From assembly GCF_001425745.1 (NCBI RefSeq), contig NZ_LMDF01000005.1, forward strand, positions 618,472 through 682,471: a DNA stretch of 64,000 nucleotides, written 5' to 3'. Position 1 is the stretch's first letter; each line of letters starts with the position of its first letter. The notes under the pieces were generated by a model that saw nothing but the letters and a program-made list of their open reading frames with translations, did not search any database and was not told where the DNA came from. Positions 33,048 to 42,350 of the stretch are shown piece after piece. Source of the DNA: Caulobacter sp. Root343 (lineage in GTDB: Bacteria; Pseudomonadota; Alphaproteobacteria; Caulobacterales; Caulobacteraceae). The position numbers and the translations under genes were made by a program.

Positions 33048-35600
33048 TCAGAGGGCCCCGTACCCCGCCGCCAGCTCGCGCGCCGCGCCGCGGGCCAGGC
33101 AGCGGTCCATGGCCGACAGCAAGTTGCGCAGGTCGATCGGCTTGGCCACATGGGCGTCGCAGCCGGCGTCCAGGCAGGTCTTGATCTGGGCCGACATCAC
33201 GTCGGCGGTCAGGGCGATCACCGGCAGGCGGGCGAAGCGCGGATCCTGGCGCAGGCGGCGGGTGGCCTCCAGCCCGTCCATCACCGGCATGTTGACGTCC
33301 ATCAGCACGATGTCGATCGGCTGGTCCGCCAGGGCGTCCAGCGCCCGCTGGCCGTTCTCGGCCTCGACCAGCTCGCACGCGAACGGCTCGAGGAAAAGGC
33401 GGATGACCCGGCGGTTGACCGGATGGTCGTCGACAACCAGCACGCGGCGGCCCTGCAGGGCGGCGAAACCGCCCTCGTCCTCGCCCGCCTCGTCCTCCCA
33501 GACCGGGACCTCGGAAGCCTCGGCCGCGTCGACGATCATCTCGATGGTGAAGACCGAGCCGACCCCCTCCTGGCTCTCGACCGCGATGTCGCCGCGCATC
33601 ATCTCGACCAGGCGGCGGGTGATGTTGAGGCCCAGGCCGGTGCCGCCGAAGTTGCGGGTGGTCGAGGCGTCGGCCTGGGTGAACGGGCGGAACAGCTTGG
33701 CGACCGTGGCCTCGTTCATGCCGATGCCGGTGTCGGCGACCCGCAGGCGCACGCGTATGCGCCCATCGTCCTCGGGATAGCAGACCAGGGCGACCTCGAC
33801 CTTGCCGTGGGTCGTGAACTTCAGGGCGTTGGAGACGAGGTTGGTCAGGCACTGGCGCACCCGCACCCCGTCGAACATCAGCGGGCCGGGCGGTGGGCCT
33901 TCCAGCTTGAAGGTCAGGGCCACACCCTTCTCGCGGGCGGTGGGCTGGTAGCCGCCGACCAGGCGGGCGCAGGTCTGGACGATGTCGCCGACCGTCGGCG
34001 CGATCTCCAGCTTGCCGGCCTCGATCTTGGACAGGTCCAGGATGTCGTTCAGCAGAACCAGCAGCGTGTCGCCGCTGTCCATGATCAGGTCGACCTGTTC
34101 TCTCTGTTCGGATGTCAGCTGGCCGCTGCGCAGGGCCTGGGCCAGGCCCAGCATGCCGTTCAGCGGCGTGCGCAGCTCGTGGCTCATCACGGCCAGGAAC
34201 GAGGACTTGGCCTGGCTGGCGGCCTCGGCGCGCTCCTGGGCCCCCTTGAACCGGCGCGAGGCGCGGCGCTGGTGGACGGCCCAGGCGACGCCGCCGGCGA
34301 CCAGCACGCCCAGCAGCAGGGCGATGACCACCGAGGCTCGCGCCAGGCTGCGCGACAGGCGGATCTCCTCGGTCAGGCGGCGGCTCTCGTCGCGCTTGGC
34401 CCGCAGCTCGCTGTCCAGGGCCGAGGACATCTCGGCCACGCTGCGCGCGTGAGCGCGCCGTTCCTCGGCGGTGTCGGTCTTGCGCCAGGCGTCCAGCTTG
34501 CGGAACGCCTCGGCGCCGCGGCCTTCGGCCTGGTCGATATAGGCCTCGATCAGGGCTTCGGCGTGCGGATCGCGCGGGGCCAGCGCCTCCGGCACGACCT
34601 TCAGCCGCTCCAGGTCGGCGCGCGCCTGGACGCCTTGACCCAGCTGGGCCCGGGCCAGGGCCCGCTGGCTCAGCATCAGCACCCGCAGGCGACGATCGGG
34701 ATTGACCAGGTCGGCGGCGGCCGGATCCAGGCAGGCCAGAACCCGGGCCGGAAGTTCGCGATGGGCCGCGATGCGGGCGCACAGGAAGCGGTCCCAGGTC
34801 AGCAGGTCCCGGTCGCCGTCCATCGTGGTCATGTGGTGGTGCAGGGCCGCGAAACGCTCGGCGGCGTCCAGCTCGCCCAGCTCGGCGGCGGTATAGGCGA
34901 TGTCGTAGATCCGCTCGATCTTGCGGACGTAGAAGGCGTCGCGCTCGTCCAGCCGCGCGGCCTGGGCCATGTGGTCCAGGGCCCCTTCCTTGTCGCCGAT
35001 GTCCGACAGCGTGTAGCTGTGCACCTGGTGCAGCTCGGCCAGCAGCGGCTGGGCGATGCGGCCGCGCTTCTCCAGATCGGTGGTCAGGTCCGCGGCCAGG
35101 CGCGCGGCCTGCGCCCAGCGCCCGACCTGGCCCAGGTGCCGGACCCGCTCGATCCCGGCCATCAGCCGGATGTCGGGACCGGACCGGTCCATGAACCGGC
35201 GCCAGTCGGCGTCGGTGAAGGCGCGGTAGCCGTGGGTTTCGTGGCGATAGGCCACCGTCTCCAGGTCGACCAGGGCGGCCAGGGCCGGATCGTTGTCCCG
35301 CGTCGCCGCCTCGCGGGCCTGGGCGGCCCAGGCGTCGAAGCGGCCCTCGATCTGGTTGCTCTTGTAGGCGTACAGCACCCGCCACAGGCCGTAGAGCCGC
35401 GACTGGCCCCGTTCACGCAGGGCGCGCTTGCCGGCCCGCTCGATGTCGAGGTTGTCGCGCGGCGGGTCGCGCAGCTCGTGCGCGCCGATCTCCTGGCTCA
35501 GCTGCTCCAGCCGCTGACCTAAGGGCGCGCCCGTCTGGGCCCCCGCAACGCCGGCCGTCAGGGCTCCGATCAGGACGAGAAAAGTGAAAAGCCGCCGCAA
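33048..35600 (-). CDS. Hybrid histidine kinase with periplasmic helical sensor
   Basis: 850 residues. Signal peptide (FTFLVLIGALTAGVAGA), a long alpha-helical TPR-like periplasmic region (about 25-410), a transmembrane helix (ASVVIALLLGVLVAGGVAWA), a HisKA domain with [11 protein letters not shown], HATPase with NLVSNALKF, DTGIGM and GTGLGLNITRRL, and a C-terminal receiver with IVLMDVNMPVMDG and VAKP. The signal is unknown; no cognate regulator is adjacent. It probably passes phosphate to a histidine phosphotransferase. Confidence 0.92.
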   Translation of the reverse strand: MRRLFTFLVLIGALTAGVAGAQTGAPLGQRLEQLSQEIGAHELRDPPRDNLDIERAGKRALRERGQSRLYGLWRVLYAYKSNQIEGRFDAWAAQAREAATRDNDPALAALVDLETVAYRHETHGYRAFTDADWRRFMDRSGPDIRLMAGIERVRHLGQVGRWAQAARLAADLTTDLEKRGRIAQPLLAELHQVHSYTLSDIGDKEGALDHMAQAARLDERDAFYVRKIERIYDIAYTAAELGELDAAERFAALHHHMTTMDGDRDLLTWDRFLCARIAAHRELPARVLACLDPAAADLVNPDRRLRVLMLSQRALARAQLGQGVQARADLERLKVVPEALAPRDPHAEALIEAYIDQAEGRGAEAFRKLDAWRKTDTAEERRAHARSVAEMSSALDSELRAKRDESRRLTEEIRLSRSLARASVVIALLLGVLVAGGVAWAVHQRRASRRFKGAQERAEAASQAKSSFLAVMSHELRTPLNGMLGLAQALRSGQLTSEQREQVDLIMDSGDTLLVLLNDILDLSKIEAGKLEIAPTVGDIVQTCARLVGGYQPTAREKGVALTFKLEGPPPGPLMFDGVRVRQCLTNLVSNALKFTTHGKVEVALVCYPEDDGRIRVRLRVADTGIGMNEATVAKLFRPFTQADASTTRNFGGTGLGLNITRRLVEMMRGDIAVESQEGVGSVFTIEMIVDAAEASEVPVWEDEAGEDEGGFAALQGRRVLVVDDHPVNRRVIRLFLEPFACELVEAENGQRALDALADQPIDIVLMDVNMPVMDGLEATRRLRQDPRFARLPVIALTADVMSAQIKTCLDAGCDAHVAKPIDLRNLLSAMDRCLARGAARELAAGYGAL

Positions 35601-35724
35601 GTCGGTTCCCTGGATACTGCGGCGCAGCCTTCGGCGGAACTGATGTAGGACGGGTTAAGCTTACCGCCGAAGTTGCAGGGCTAGATCGTCGCGCTATTCA
35701 TCTTGGGCAGGTACCAATCCCACT

Positions 35725-35866
35725 GCCTTCCTGGGCCTTGTGCCCAGGACCCATGTTCGAGGCAGGTGCGGACTCTCTGGGTTTGCGCGGCCGAAGGACC
35801 CTGAACTCAGCCTCGGGTCCGTTGAAGCTGAACCCTGGGTCCTGGGCACAAGGCCCAGGAAGGCGG
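35725..35866. repeat. Palindromic intergenic repeat, family D, copy 1
   Basis: GCCTTCCTGGGCCTTGTGCC and its inverted counterpart GGCACAAGGCCCAGGAAGGC bound about 140 bp between codirectional genes. Confidence 0.9.
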
Positions 35867-35900
35867 GTTAATTCGCCTCACAGTGAATGGGCGACTGGCC

Positions 35901-36665
35901 CTAAGCCGTCGCGCCGCCGTCCACCACCAGGGCTTGTCCGGTCATGAAGCTGCCGGCGTTGGACGCCAGATAGACCGCCGCGCCGGCGATCTCGTCCGGC
36001 TCGCCGATCCGGCGCAGCGGCACGCCGGTGGTCGCGCGCTTCAGGGTCTCGGGATCGTCCCACAGCGCCTTGGCGAAGTCGGTCTTGATCAGGCCCGGCG
36101 CGATGCAGTTGACCCGCACATTGTCGGGACCGAACTCGTGCGCCAGGTTGCGAGCCAGCTGGAAGTCGGCGGCCTTGGAGATGTTGTAGGCCCCGATCAC
36201 GGCGTTGCCGCGCAGGCCGCCGATCGACGAGACGATGATGACCGCCCCGTCCTTACGCTCCCGCATCTCGGGCGCGACCATCGCGATCAGCCAGTGATTG
36301 CTGATGATGTTGTTGTCCAGGATCTTGCGGAACTGGTCGTCGGCTATGCCCGACAGCGGGCCGTAATAGGGGTTGCTGGCGGCGTTGCAGACGCAGATGT
36401 CGACCTTGCCGAACGCCTTGCGGGTCTCGTCGACCAGGTTTTGCAGATCGTCCTTCGAGGCGATGTTGGCCGGAACCGCGATGGCCGTCCCCGCGCCGTG
36501 CTTTTCGTTCAGCGCCGCCGCCGCCTCGTCGCAGGGGCCGGCCTTGCGCGAGGAGATCACCACCTTGGCGCCGTGCTCGGCCATCCGCTCGGCGATCGCC
36601 TTGCCGATCCCGCGCGAGGATCCGGTGATGATCGCCACCTTGCCCGAAAGGTCGAAGAGGCTCAT
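35901..36665 (-). CDS. SDR-family NAD(P)-dependent oxidoreductase
   Basis: 254 residues, classical short-chain dehydrogenase. Cofactor motif TGSSRGIG (14-21), NAA motif in CVCNAASNP, catalytic Ser in VSSIGGLRG and Tyr-Lys in YNISKAA, ending in the typical SFMTGQALVVDGGATA. The substrate is unknown. Possible roles include fatty acyl or alcohol metabolism. Confidence 0.92.
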   Translation of the reverse strand: MSLFDLSGKVAIITGSSRGIGKAIAERMAEHGAKVVISSRKAGPCDEAAAALNEKHGAGTAIAVPANIASKDDLQNLVDETRKAFGKVDICVCNAASNPYYGPLSGIADDQFRKILDNNIISNHWLIAMVAPEMRERKDGAVIIVSSIGGLRGNAVIGAYNISKAADFQLARNLAHEFGPDNVRVNCIAPGLIKTDFAKALWDDPETLKRATTGVPLRRIGEPDEIAGAAVYLASNAGSFMTGQALVVDGGATA

Positions 36666-36767
36666 GGCGCGCTCCCTAAACGTTTGTTTGAATTGGGAGC
36701 ACAGTGCGGCGGGAAGCGCGGGCGGTCAAGGTGCGCCAAGCCTGAGCACACTCGCCAAAAAAATCCC

Positions 36768-36907
36768 GCCTTCCTGGGCCTTGTGCCCAGGACCCATGGT
36801 TCAGATGCAACGGAATTGAGGCTGAGTTCACGGTCTTGCGGCCGTGCGGACCCGAAAAGTCCACACCTGCCTCGAACATGGATCCTGGGCACAGGGCCCA
36901 GGAAGGC
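36768..36907. repeat. Palindromic intergenic repeat, family D, copy 2
   Basis: GCCTTCCTGGGCCTTGTGCC ... GGGCACAGGGCCCAGGAAGG between codirectional SDR and a 61-residue gene. Confidence 0.9.
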
Positions 36908-36982
36908 AATGGGATTGGCGCCTGCCCCAGATGAAAGTCGATAAGCCTAGGAAGGCAGGGGTTTGGTCAGGAACCGAAGCGA

Positions 36983-37168
36983 CTATTCGTGCGGATGCGC
37001 CCGGCCGATCGGCTCGCTCGGGGCGTCGTCCTCGTCGGCGTCCTCGGGGACCACGTGGGCGGGCTCGGCCTGGCGGGACAGGTCGCGGGCCCCGACCCCG
37101 CCGCCTTGCTGGATGTTGCGCTCGACCTCGACGCTGGTGGGTTCGTAGGCGTCCTCGCGTTCGGGCAT
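36983..37168 (-). CDS. 61-residue acidic hypothetical protein
   Basis: MPEREDAYEP start after AGGAG at 8-base spacing. Hydrophilic and acidic (EDADEDDAPSEP), no helix for membrane, ends GRAHPHE. It is likely disordered. It has a good ribosome site and is divergent from the SRPBCC gene. No family recognised. Confidence 0.6.
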   Translation of the reverse strand: MPEREDAYEPTSVEVERNIQQGGGVGARDLSRQAEPAHVVPEDADEDDAPSEPIGRAHPHE

Positions 37169-37297
37169 GACGGTCGCTCCTGTCGTTCGTATCGAAGGCC
37201 AACGAGCCCCCGCGAAAAAAGTTTCGCGGCGATGTCGGGGGTGATGGGCGCCCGCCGTCCTTGGGGCGATAGTTCACTTCAACACCGGGAGAACCCC

Positions 37298-37780
37298 ATG
37301 CCCCTCGACACCGCCAACTTCCCCGCTGACCGCGAGCTGGTCCTGGAACGCATCATCGATGTGCCGGCCGAGAAGCTCTACAAGTGCTGGACCACGCCGG
37401 AGCTGATGCCGCAGTGGTTCTGCCCCAAGCCCTGGACCGTCTCTAACGTCCGCAGCGACGTTCGCACCGGCGGCAACACCTACCTGGAAATGAACGGCCC
37501 GAACGGCGAGGTCATGCCGCAACCGGGCGTCTATCTGGAGGTCGTGCCGAACAAGAAGATCGTCTTCACCGACGCCTTCACCGAGACCTGGCAGCCGTCC
37601 GAGAAGCCGTTCATGGTCGCCATCGTCACGTTCGAGGACCTGGGCGACGGCAAGACCCGCTACCGCGCGGTCGCCCGCCACTGGAGCGCCGAGGACAAGG
37701 CCGCCCACGAACAGATGGGCTTCCACGAAGGCTGGGGCATCGTCGCCGACCAGTTGGCCGCGCTGGCGGCGACGCTGTAG
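37298..37780 (+). CDS. SRPBCC/AHSA1-family protein
   Basis: 160 residues from ATG 37298 (GGGAG upstream). LVLERIIDVPAEKLYKCWT, MPQWFCPKPWTV, GVYLEVVPNKKIVFTDAF and FHEGWGIVADQLA are the usual blocks of the AHSA1 branch of the START/Bet v 1 superfamily, with a hydrophobic ligand cavity. Cellular role unknown. Confidence 0.9.
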   Translation: MPLDTANFPADRELVLERIIDVPAEKLYKCWTTPELMPQWFCPKPWTVSNVRSDVRTGGNTYLEMNGPNGEVMPQPGVYLEVVPNKKIVFTDAFTETWQPSEKPFMVAIVTFEDLGDGKTRYRAVARHWSAEDKAAHEQMGFHEGWGIVADQLAALAATL

Positions 37781-37789
37781 GGCGCGTTC

Positions 37790-37921
37790 CCTCTCCCCTT
37801 GCGGGAGAGGGTGGCCGCCGGAGGCGGTCGGGTGAGGGGTCGCACCGCCCTATCGGACATGCCTATCAACCCCTCATCCGTCAGCTTCGCTGACACCTTC
37901 TCCCGCAAGGGGAGAAGGAAG
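37790..37921. repeat. Palindromic intergenic repeat, family C, copy 4
   Basis: CCTCTCCCCTTGCGGGAGAG left arm and CTTCTCCCGCAAGGGGAGAA right arm, between convergent genes. Confidence 0.85.
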
Positions 37922-37924
37922 ACG

Positions 37925-38677
37925 CTAAGCGCACTTGTTCCACCCGCTCATGTCGAGGTGGAAGTGATCCCGATGCTCGGCGTTGTAGTCCGGGCTCAAG
38001 GTGGTCAGGAACACCTTGCACGCCCCGTCGCGCACCCGGCGCAGGAACTGGCCGCGCGGGCCCGGATCGGTCCAGTCGGCCGCCACGCTGACCACCTGGC
38101 CGTCGGTCAGCTTGAAGGCGGCGATGTCGATGGCGTCGGCGCTAGCGTGCTGGCTGATCGGGCCGTCCGGTAGGCCGTACTGCCGCCGGCACGCGTAGCT
38201 GCCATAGTGCTGGAAGGCGACCACGCCCTGGCCCAGCAGTTCGTCGGCGGCCGGCTGCACCACCTGCCGCTCCCAGATGGTCAGGGCCAACGCCTCCTTG
38301 CAGGCCAGCGGCGCGTCGGCCGGCTCGAACCGGGCCAGGCCGGTCTCCAGCCGCACCGCGTCGCGCATCCTGCACAGGTCGCCCTCGGTGCGGTCGGGGA
38401 CCTCGGCATAGACCACGCCGGCCCGGCTCATGATGCCGCGACACAGCCTGGGATCGGCCCCGGCCCGCGCCGCCTTGACCCGGGTGGCCAGGCCGACCGG
38501 ATCGACGACGCTGAGCGGCTTCCACGGCAGGTGCTGGTCAGGGATCTGGCGCTCGGCCACGAACGCCATCAGCAGCACGATCAGCCACAGGATGACCAGG
38601 CCGGCATAGCGGGCCAGGCGGGCGCGGTGACGAACCTCGTGCTCGATGCGCGGATTGTGCGGAACGCGGTAGCGCAT
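37925..38677 (-). CDS. Extensin-like C-terminal domain protein
   Basis: 250 residues from ATG 38677. One N-terminal transmembrane helix (about 25-43), then a periplasmic domain with paired cysteines, YACR, SQHASADAIDIAAF and HRDHFHLDM. This is the extensin-like family (related to M15 peptidases such as VanX), with His and Asp zinc-type residues preserved. A role in cell-wall modification is probable; activity is unproven. Confidence 0.85.
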   Translation of the reverse strand: MRYRVPHNPRIEHEVRHRARLARYAGLVILWLIVLLMAFVAERQIPDQHLPWKPLSVVDPVGLATRVKAARAGADPRLCRGIMSRAGVVYAEVPDRTEGDLCRMRDAVRLETGLARFEPADAPLACKEALALTIWERQVVQPAADELLGQGVVAFQHYGSYACRRQYGLPDGPISQHASADAIDIAAFKLTDGQVVSVAADWTDPGPRGQFLRRVRDGACKVFLTTLSPDYNAEHRDHFHLDMSGWNKCA

Positions 38678-38787
38678 GGGGGCGGGGGAGCGCCTTACGA
38701 AAGCGATGCGGAAAGGGTTAACGCCGCACCCAAGCACGACCATGGCGACCGGTTCAACCTCCGCATGGCTGTCAGGCTTCAGCGGGC

Positions 38788-38812
38788 TTGGCCCCGTGCA
38801 CTTGGCTAGGTC
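38788..38812 (+). promoter_or_regulatory. Caulobacter-type promoter for the MFS gene
   Basis: TTGGCCC, 10-base spacer, GCTAGGTC fits the C. crescentus housekeeping pattern TTGACGS-N10-14-GCTANAWC with two differences. Predicted start near 38818. Confidence 0.5.
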
Positions 38813-38825
38813 GCCAAAAAGGGCC

Positions 38826-40217
38826 ATGCAGCCTCACATGACTTCTTCCGACGCCCCCACGCGCCTGGTCGACAAGGCGCTCGCCCCCCGCTTCGCCCTG
38901 CTGTGCCTGGGCATCTGGCTGAACGCCGCCGACACCCTGGTGACGGCCACCATCATGCCCAGCGTCGCCCGTGAGATCGGCGGCTACCAGTATTTCGGCT
39001 GGTCGGTGGCGGCCTATCTGACCGGCTCGATCGTCGCCGGCGCCTGTTCGGGCAAGCTGTCGATGGCCCTGGGCCTGCGCACGGCCACGGCCCTGACCGG
39101 CCTGGTCTACGCGATCGGCTGCGCGATAAGCGCCCTGGCCCCGGAGTTCGTCACCTTCATCCTGGGCCGGCTGATCCAGGGCCTGGGCGCGGGGGCCGTG
39201 GTCGCCCTGTGCTACGTGGCCATCACCGCCCTGTTCCCCGAGAGCCTGTGGCCGCGCGTCTACGGCGCGGTGGCGGGGGTGTGGGGCGCGGCGACCCTGC
39301 TGGGACCGATGCTGGGCGGACTGTTCGCCGCCGCCGGCTTCTGGCGGGGGGCGTTCTGGCTGTTCGTGGTCCAGGCGGTGATCTTCGTCGGGGCGGTGCT
39401 GGTCATGCTGCCGGCCGGCAAGCGCGACGAGGGCCGCAGCCGCATCCCGACCTTGCAGCTGATCCTGCTGGTCGTCGGGGTCAGCCTGATCGGCGCGGCC
39501 GGGATCGTCGCCTCGCCGCGCTGGGTCGTGGTCCTGGCCGTCGGCGGGATCGCCGGCATGGCCGCCATGCTGGCCGCCAACACCCGCACCCATGACCGCC
39601 TGCTGCCCAAGTCGGCCGCCGACCTGCGCACCGCCACGGGCCTGGGCCTCTTGACCATCTTCGCCTGCGAGGCGGCGGTGATCGGCTTCACCGTCTACGG
39701 CCCCGCCTTCATCCAGGCCCGCCACCACGCCTCGCCGCTGACGGCCGGCTATGTCACCGGCGCCATCGCCGCCGGCTGGACCCTGTGCGCCATGGTGTTC
39801 GGCCACACCCCCGCCGACAAGGACGGCCGCCTGGTCAGGCTCGGCGCGGGGGTGATCCTGCTGGGGGCCCTGGCCAGCGCCTGGGCCGTGGCGCGGAGCG
39901 GGCTGGTCGAGATCGCCCTGGCGTTCGGCGTGATGGGCTGCGGCTTCGGCCTGGCCCACGCCTTCATCGCCCGCCGCGCCATCGCCGGCGCTCCCAGCGA
40001 GGAGCAGGCCATGGCGTCATCGGCCGTCCCGACCGCCCAGCTGATCGGCGGGGCGGCGGGTTCGGCGGGTGCGGGCGCGATGGCCAATGTTCTCGGCTTC
40101 AGCCACGGCATCGACCTGAGCCTGGCGCCGACCCATGGCCTAGTGCTGTTCGCCGCGTTCACGCCGCTGGCGCTGGTGGGGTTCGCGGCGGCTTGGCGGT
40201 TGGGGCGGAACACCTAA
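38826..40217 (+). CDS. MFS transporter
   Basis: 463 residues from ATG 38826, or 459 from ATG 38838. About 13-14 hydrophobic segments. LNAADTLVTATIMPSVAREI in helix 1 and GRLIQGLGAGAVVALCYVAI resemble the DHA2-type multidrug efflux group. Loop motifs typical of MFS are weak. Substrate unknown. The promoter at 38788 gives a very short leader. Confidence 0.88.
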   Translation: MQPHMTSSDAPTRLVDKALAPRFALLCLGIWLNAADTLVTATIMPSVAREIGGYQYFGWSVAAYLTGSIVAGACSGKLSMALGLRTATALTGLVYAIGCAISALAPEFVTFILGRLIQGLGAGAVVALCYVAITALFPESLWPRVYGAVAGVWGAATLLGPMLGGLFAAAGFWRGAFWLFVVQAVIFVGAVLVMLPAGKRDEGRSRIPTLQLILLVVGVSLIGAAGIVASPRWVVVLAVGGIAGMAAMLAANTRTHDRLLPKSAADLRTATGLGLLTIFACEAAVIGFTVYGPAFIQARHHASPLTAGYVTGAIAAGWTLCAMVFGHTPADKDGRLVRLGAGVILLGALASAWAVARSGLVEIALAFGVMGCGFGLAHAFIARRAIAGAPSEEQAMASSAVPTAQLIGGAAGSAGAGAMANVLGFSHGIDLSLAPTHGLVLFAAFTPLALVGFAAAWRLGRNT

Positions 40218-40218
40218 G

Positions 40219-40322
40219 CTGTCATCCCGGGCGAAGCGCAGCGCAGACCCGGGACCGCCACAGGCTCCAGCGCTTCCGGCGGTCCCGGATCGGCGCGCTT
40301 CGCGCTTGTCCGGGATGACAGT
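40219..40322. repeat. Palindromic intergenic repeat, family B, copy 4
   Basis: TGTCATCCCGGGCGAAGCGC ... GCTTGTCCGGGATGACA between convergent MFS and ecm genes. Confidence 0.9.
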
Positions 40323-40333
40323 TTTCACGGACC

Positions 40334-42322
40334 TCACGCCCGCTCTAGCGCCGTCCGCTCCACCAGCTTGACCACATCGCCCATGATCTCCGTGATCTTG
40401 AAGTCCTTGGGCGTGTAGATCCGCGCCACGCCCATCTGCTTCAGGACCAGGGCGTCGGCCTCCGGGATGATGCCGCCGGCGACGACGGGGATGTGCTCCA
40501 GGCCCTCGGCGCGCATGACCCGCACCACCTCCTGCACCAGGTCGAGATGCGAGCCCGACAGGATCGACAGGCCGACCACGTGGGCGCGGCTCTCCTTGGC
40601 GCGGCGGACGATCTCCTCAGGCGTCGAGCGGATGCCGTCATAGACCACCTCCATGCCGCAGGCCCGGGCGCGGGTGGCGATCTGCTCGGCGCCGTTGGAA
40701 TGGCCGTCCAGGCCGGGCTTGCCGACCAGATAGGTCAGGGTGCGGCCCAGCACCTCGGAGACCCGCTCGACCTCGCGCTTCACGGCCTCGACGTCCTCGG
40801 CTTCGCCGGTCGAGACGACCACAGCCACCCCGGTCGGGCCGCGATATTCGCCGAACACCTCGCGCAGGGCGCCGGCCCATTCGCCGGTGGTGACGCCGGC
40901 CTTGGCGGCGACGATCGAGGGCTCCATGACGTTGCGGCCGTCGCGGGCGGCGGCCTTCAGGTCGGATAGAGCGGCCTCGACCGCGGCCGTATCCCGGGCC
41001 TGGCGCCAGGCCTTGATGCGGACGACGACGTCCGCTTCGAGCAGGGGATCCACCGTCTCGATCGAGCCTCCGCCGGCGGAGAGCGGCGAGGCCTCGCTGT
41101 CGGTCCAGCGGTTGACCCCGACCACGGCCATGTCGCCGGTCTCGACCGACCGCACCCGCCGGGCGTTCGAGGCGACCAGCTCGGTCTTCATGTAGTCGAT
41201 GGCGCTCGTGGCTCCGCCCATCTCGTCGATCAGGGCCAGCTGCTCCAGCGCCCCCTTGGAAAGCTCGGCGACCTTGGCCTCGACGACGTGGGAGCCGTCG
41301 AACAGGTCCTCGTATTCCAGCAGGTCGGTCTCGTAGGCCAGCACCTGTTGCAGGCGCAGCGACCACTGCTGGTCCCACGGGCGCGGCAGGCCCAAGGCCT
41401 CGTTCCAGGCCGGCAGCTGCAGGGCCCGGCAGCGGGCGTCCTTGCTGAGCGTGACGGCCAGGGCCTCGATCAGGATGCGGTAGACGTTGTTCTCGGGCTG
41501 CTGCTCGGTCAGGCCCAGGCTGTTGACCTGCACCCCGTAGCGGAAGCGGCGGGCCTTGGGGTCCTGGACGCCGTAGCGCTCCAGCAGGATCTGGTCCCAC
41601 AGCCGGGTGAACGACCGCATCTTGCACAGCTCGGTGACGAACCGCACCCCGGCGTTGACGAAGAAGCTGATCCGCGAGGCGACGATCTCGAAGTCCTGGT
41701 CGGGCACCTGGCCGCCGGCCTTGACGGTGTCGAGCACGCTGATCGCCGTCGCCAGGGCGAAGGCCAGCTCCTGCTCGGGCGTCGCCCCGGCCTCCTGTAG
41801 GTGATAGCTGCAGACGTTCATCGGGTTCCATTTCGGAACCTCGCGATAGCACCAGGCGATCATGTCGCCGATCAGCCGCAGGCTCGGGCCGGGCGGGAAG
41901 ATGTAGGTGCCGCGGCTCAGATATTCCTTGATCAGATCATTTTGCGTCGTGCCCTGCAGCAGCTTGCGGTCGGCCCCCTGCTCGTCGGCCAGGGCCACGT
42001 ACATCGCCAGCAGCCAGGCGGCCGGCGCGTTGATGGTCATCGAGGTGTTCATCCGGTCCAGCGGGATCTCGCTGAACAGCTGGCGCATGTCGCCCAGGTG
42101 GCTGACCGGCACCCCGACCTTGCCGACCTCGCCGCGCGCCAGGATGTGGTCGGGGTCGTAGCCCGTCTGGGTCGGCAGGTCGAAGGCCACCGACAGCCCC
42201 GTCTGGCCCCGCGCCAGATTGGCCCGGTACAGCGTGTTGGACTTCTCCGCCGTCGAGTGCCCGGCATAGGTCCGGAAGATCCACGGCGGATCCGGCGCGT
42301 GCTGGTACGGCTTCGAGGACAT
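40334..42322 (-). CDS. ecm: Ethylmalonyl-CoA mutase (MeaA type)
   Basis: 662 residues in one chain. N-terminal mutase barrel with LSVAFDLPTQTGYDPD and NTSMTINAPAAWLLAM, C-terminal cobalamin domain with DGHSNG (the DxHxxG B12 ligand motif, about residue 540), SILSGSHL and GGIIPEAD. Chain length and the Asn-Cys-containing MNVCSYHL motif fit ethylmalonyl-CoA mutase, which makes methylsuccinyl-CoA in the ethylmalonyl-CoA pathway, rather than the two-subunit methylmalonyl-CoA mutase. ccr and mcd are within 15 kb. Confidence 0.92.
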   Translation of the reverse strand: MSSKPYQHAPDPPWIFRTYAGHSTAEKSNTLYRANLARGQTGLSVAFDLPTQTGYDPDHILARGEVGKVGVPVSHLGDMRQLFSEIPLDRMNTSMTINAPAAWLLAMYVALADEQGADRKLLQGTTQNDLIKEYLSRGTYIFPPGPSLRLIGDMIAWCYREVPKWNPMNVCSYHLQEAGATPEQELAFALATAISVLDTVKAGGQVPDQDFEIVASRISFFVNAGVRFVTELCKMRSFTRLWDQILLERYGVQDPKARRFRYGVQVNSLGLTEQQPENNVYRILIEALAVTLSKDARCRALQLPAWNEALGLPRPWDQQWSLRLQQVLAYETDLLEYEDLFDGSHVVEAKVAELSKGALEQLALIDEMGGATSAIDYMKTELVASNARRVRSVETGDMAVVGVNRWTDSEASPLSAGGGSIETVDPLLEADVVVRIKAWRQARDTAAVEAALSDLKAAARDGRNVMEPSIVAAKAGVTTGEWAGALREVFGEYRGPTGVAVVVSTGEAEDVEAVKREVERVSEVLGRTLTYLVGKPGLDGHSNGAEQIATRARACGMEVVYDGIRSTPEEIVRRAKESRAHVVGLSILSGSHLDLVQEVVRVMRAEGLEHIPVVAGGIIPEADALVLKQMGVARIYTPKDFKITEIMGDVVKLVERTALERA

Positions 42323-42350
42323 GGCGGGCTCCCGGCGTTTTTAGTTCTTG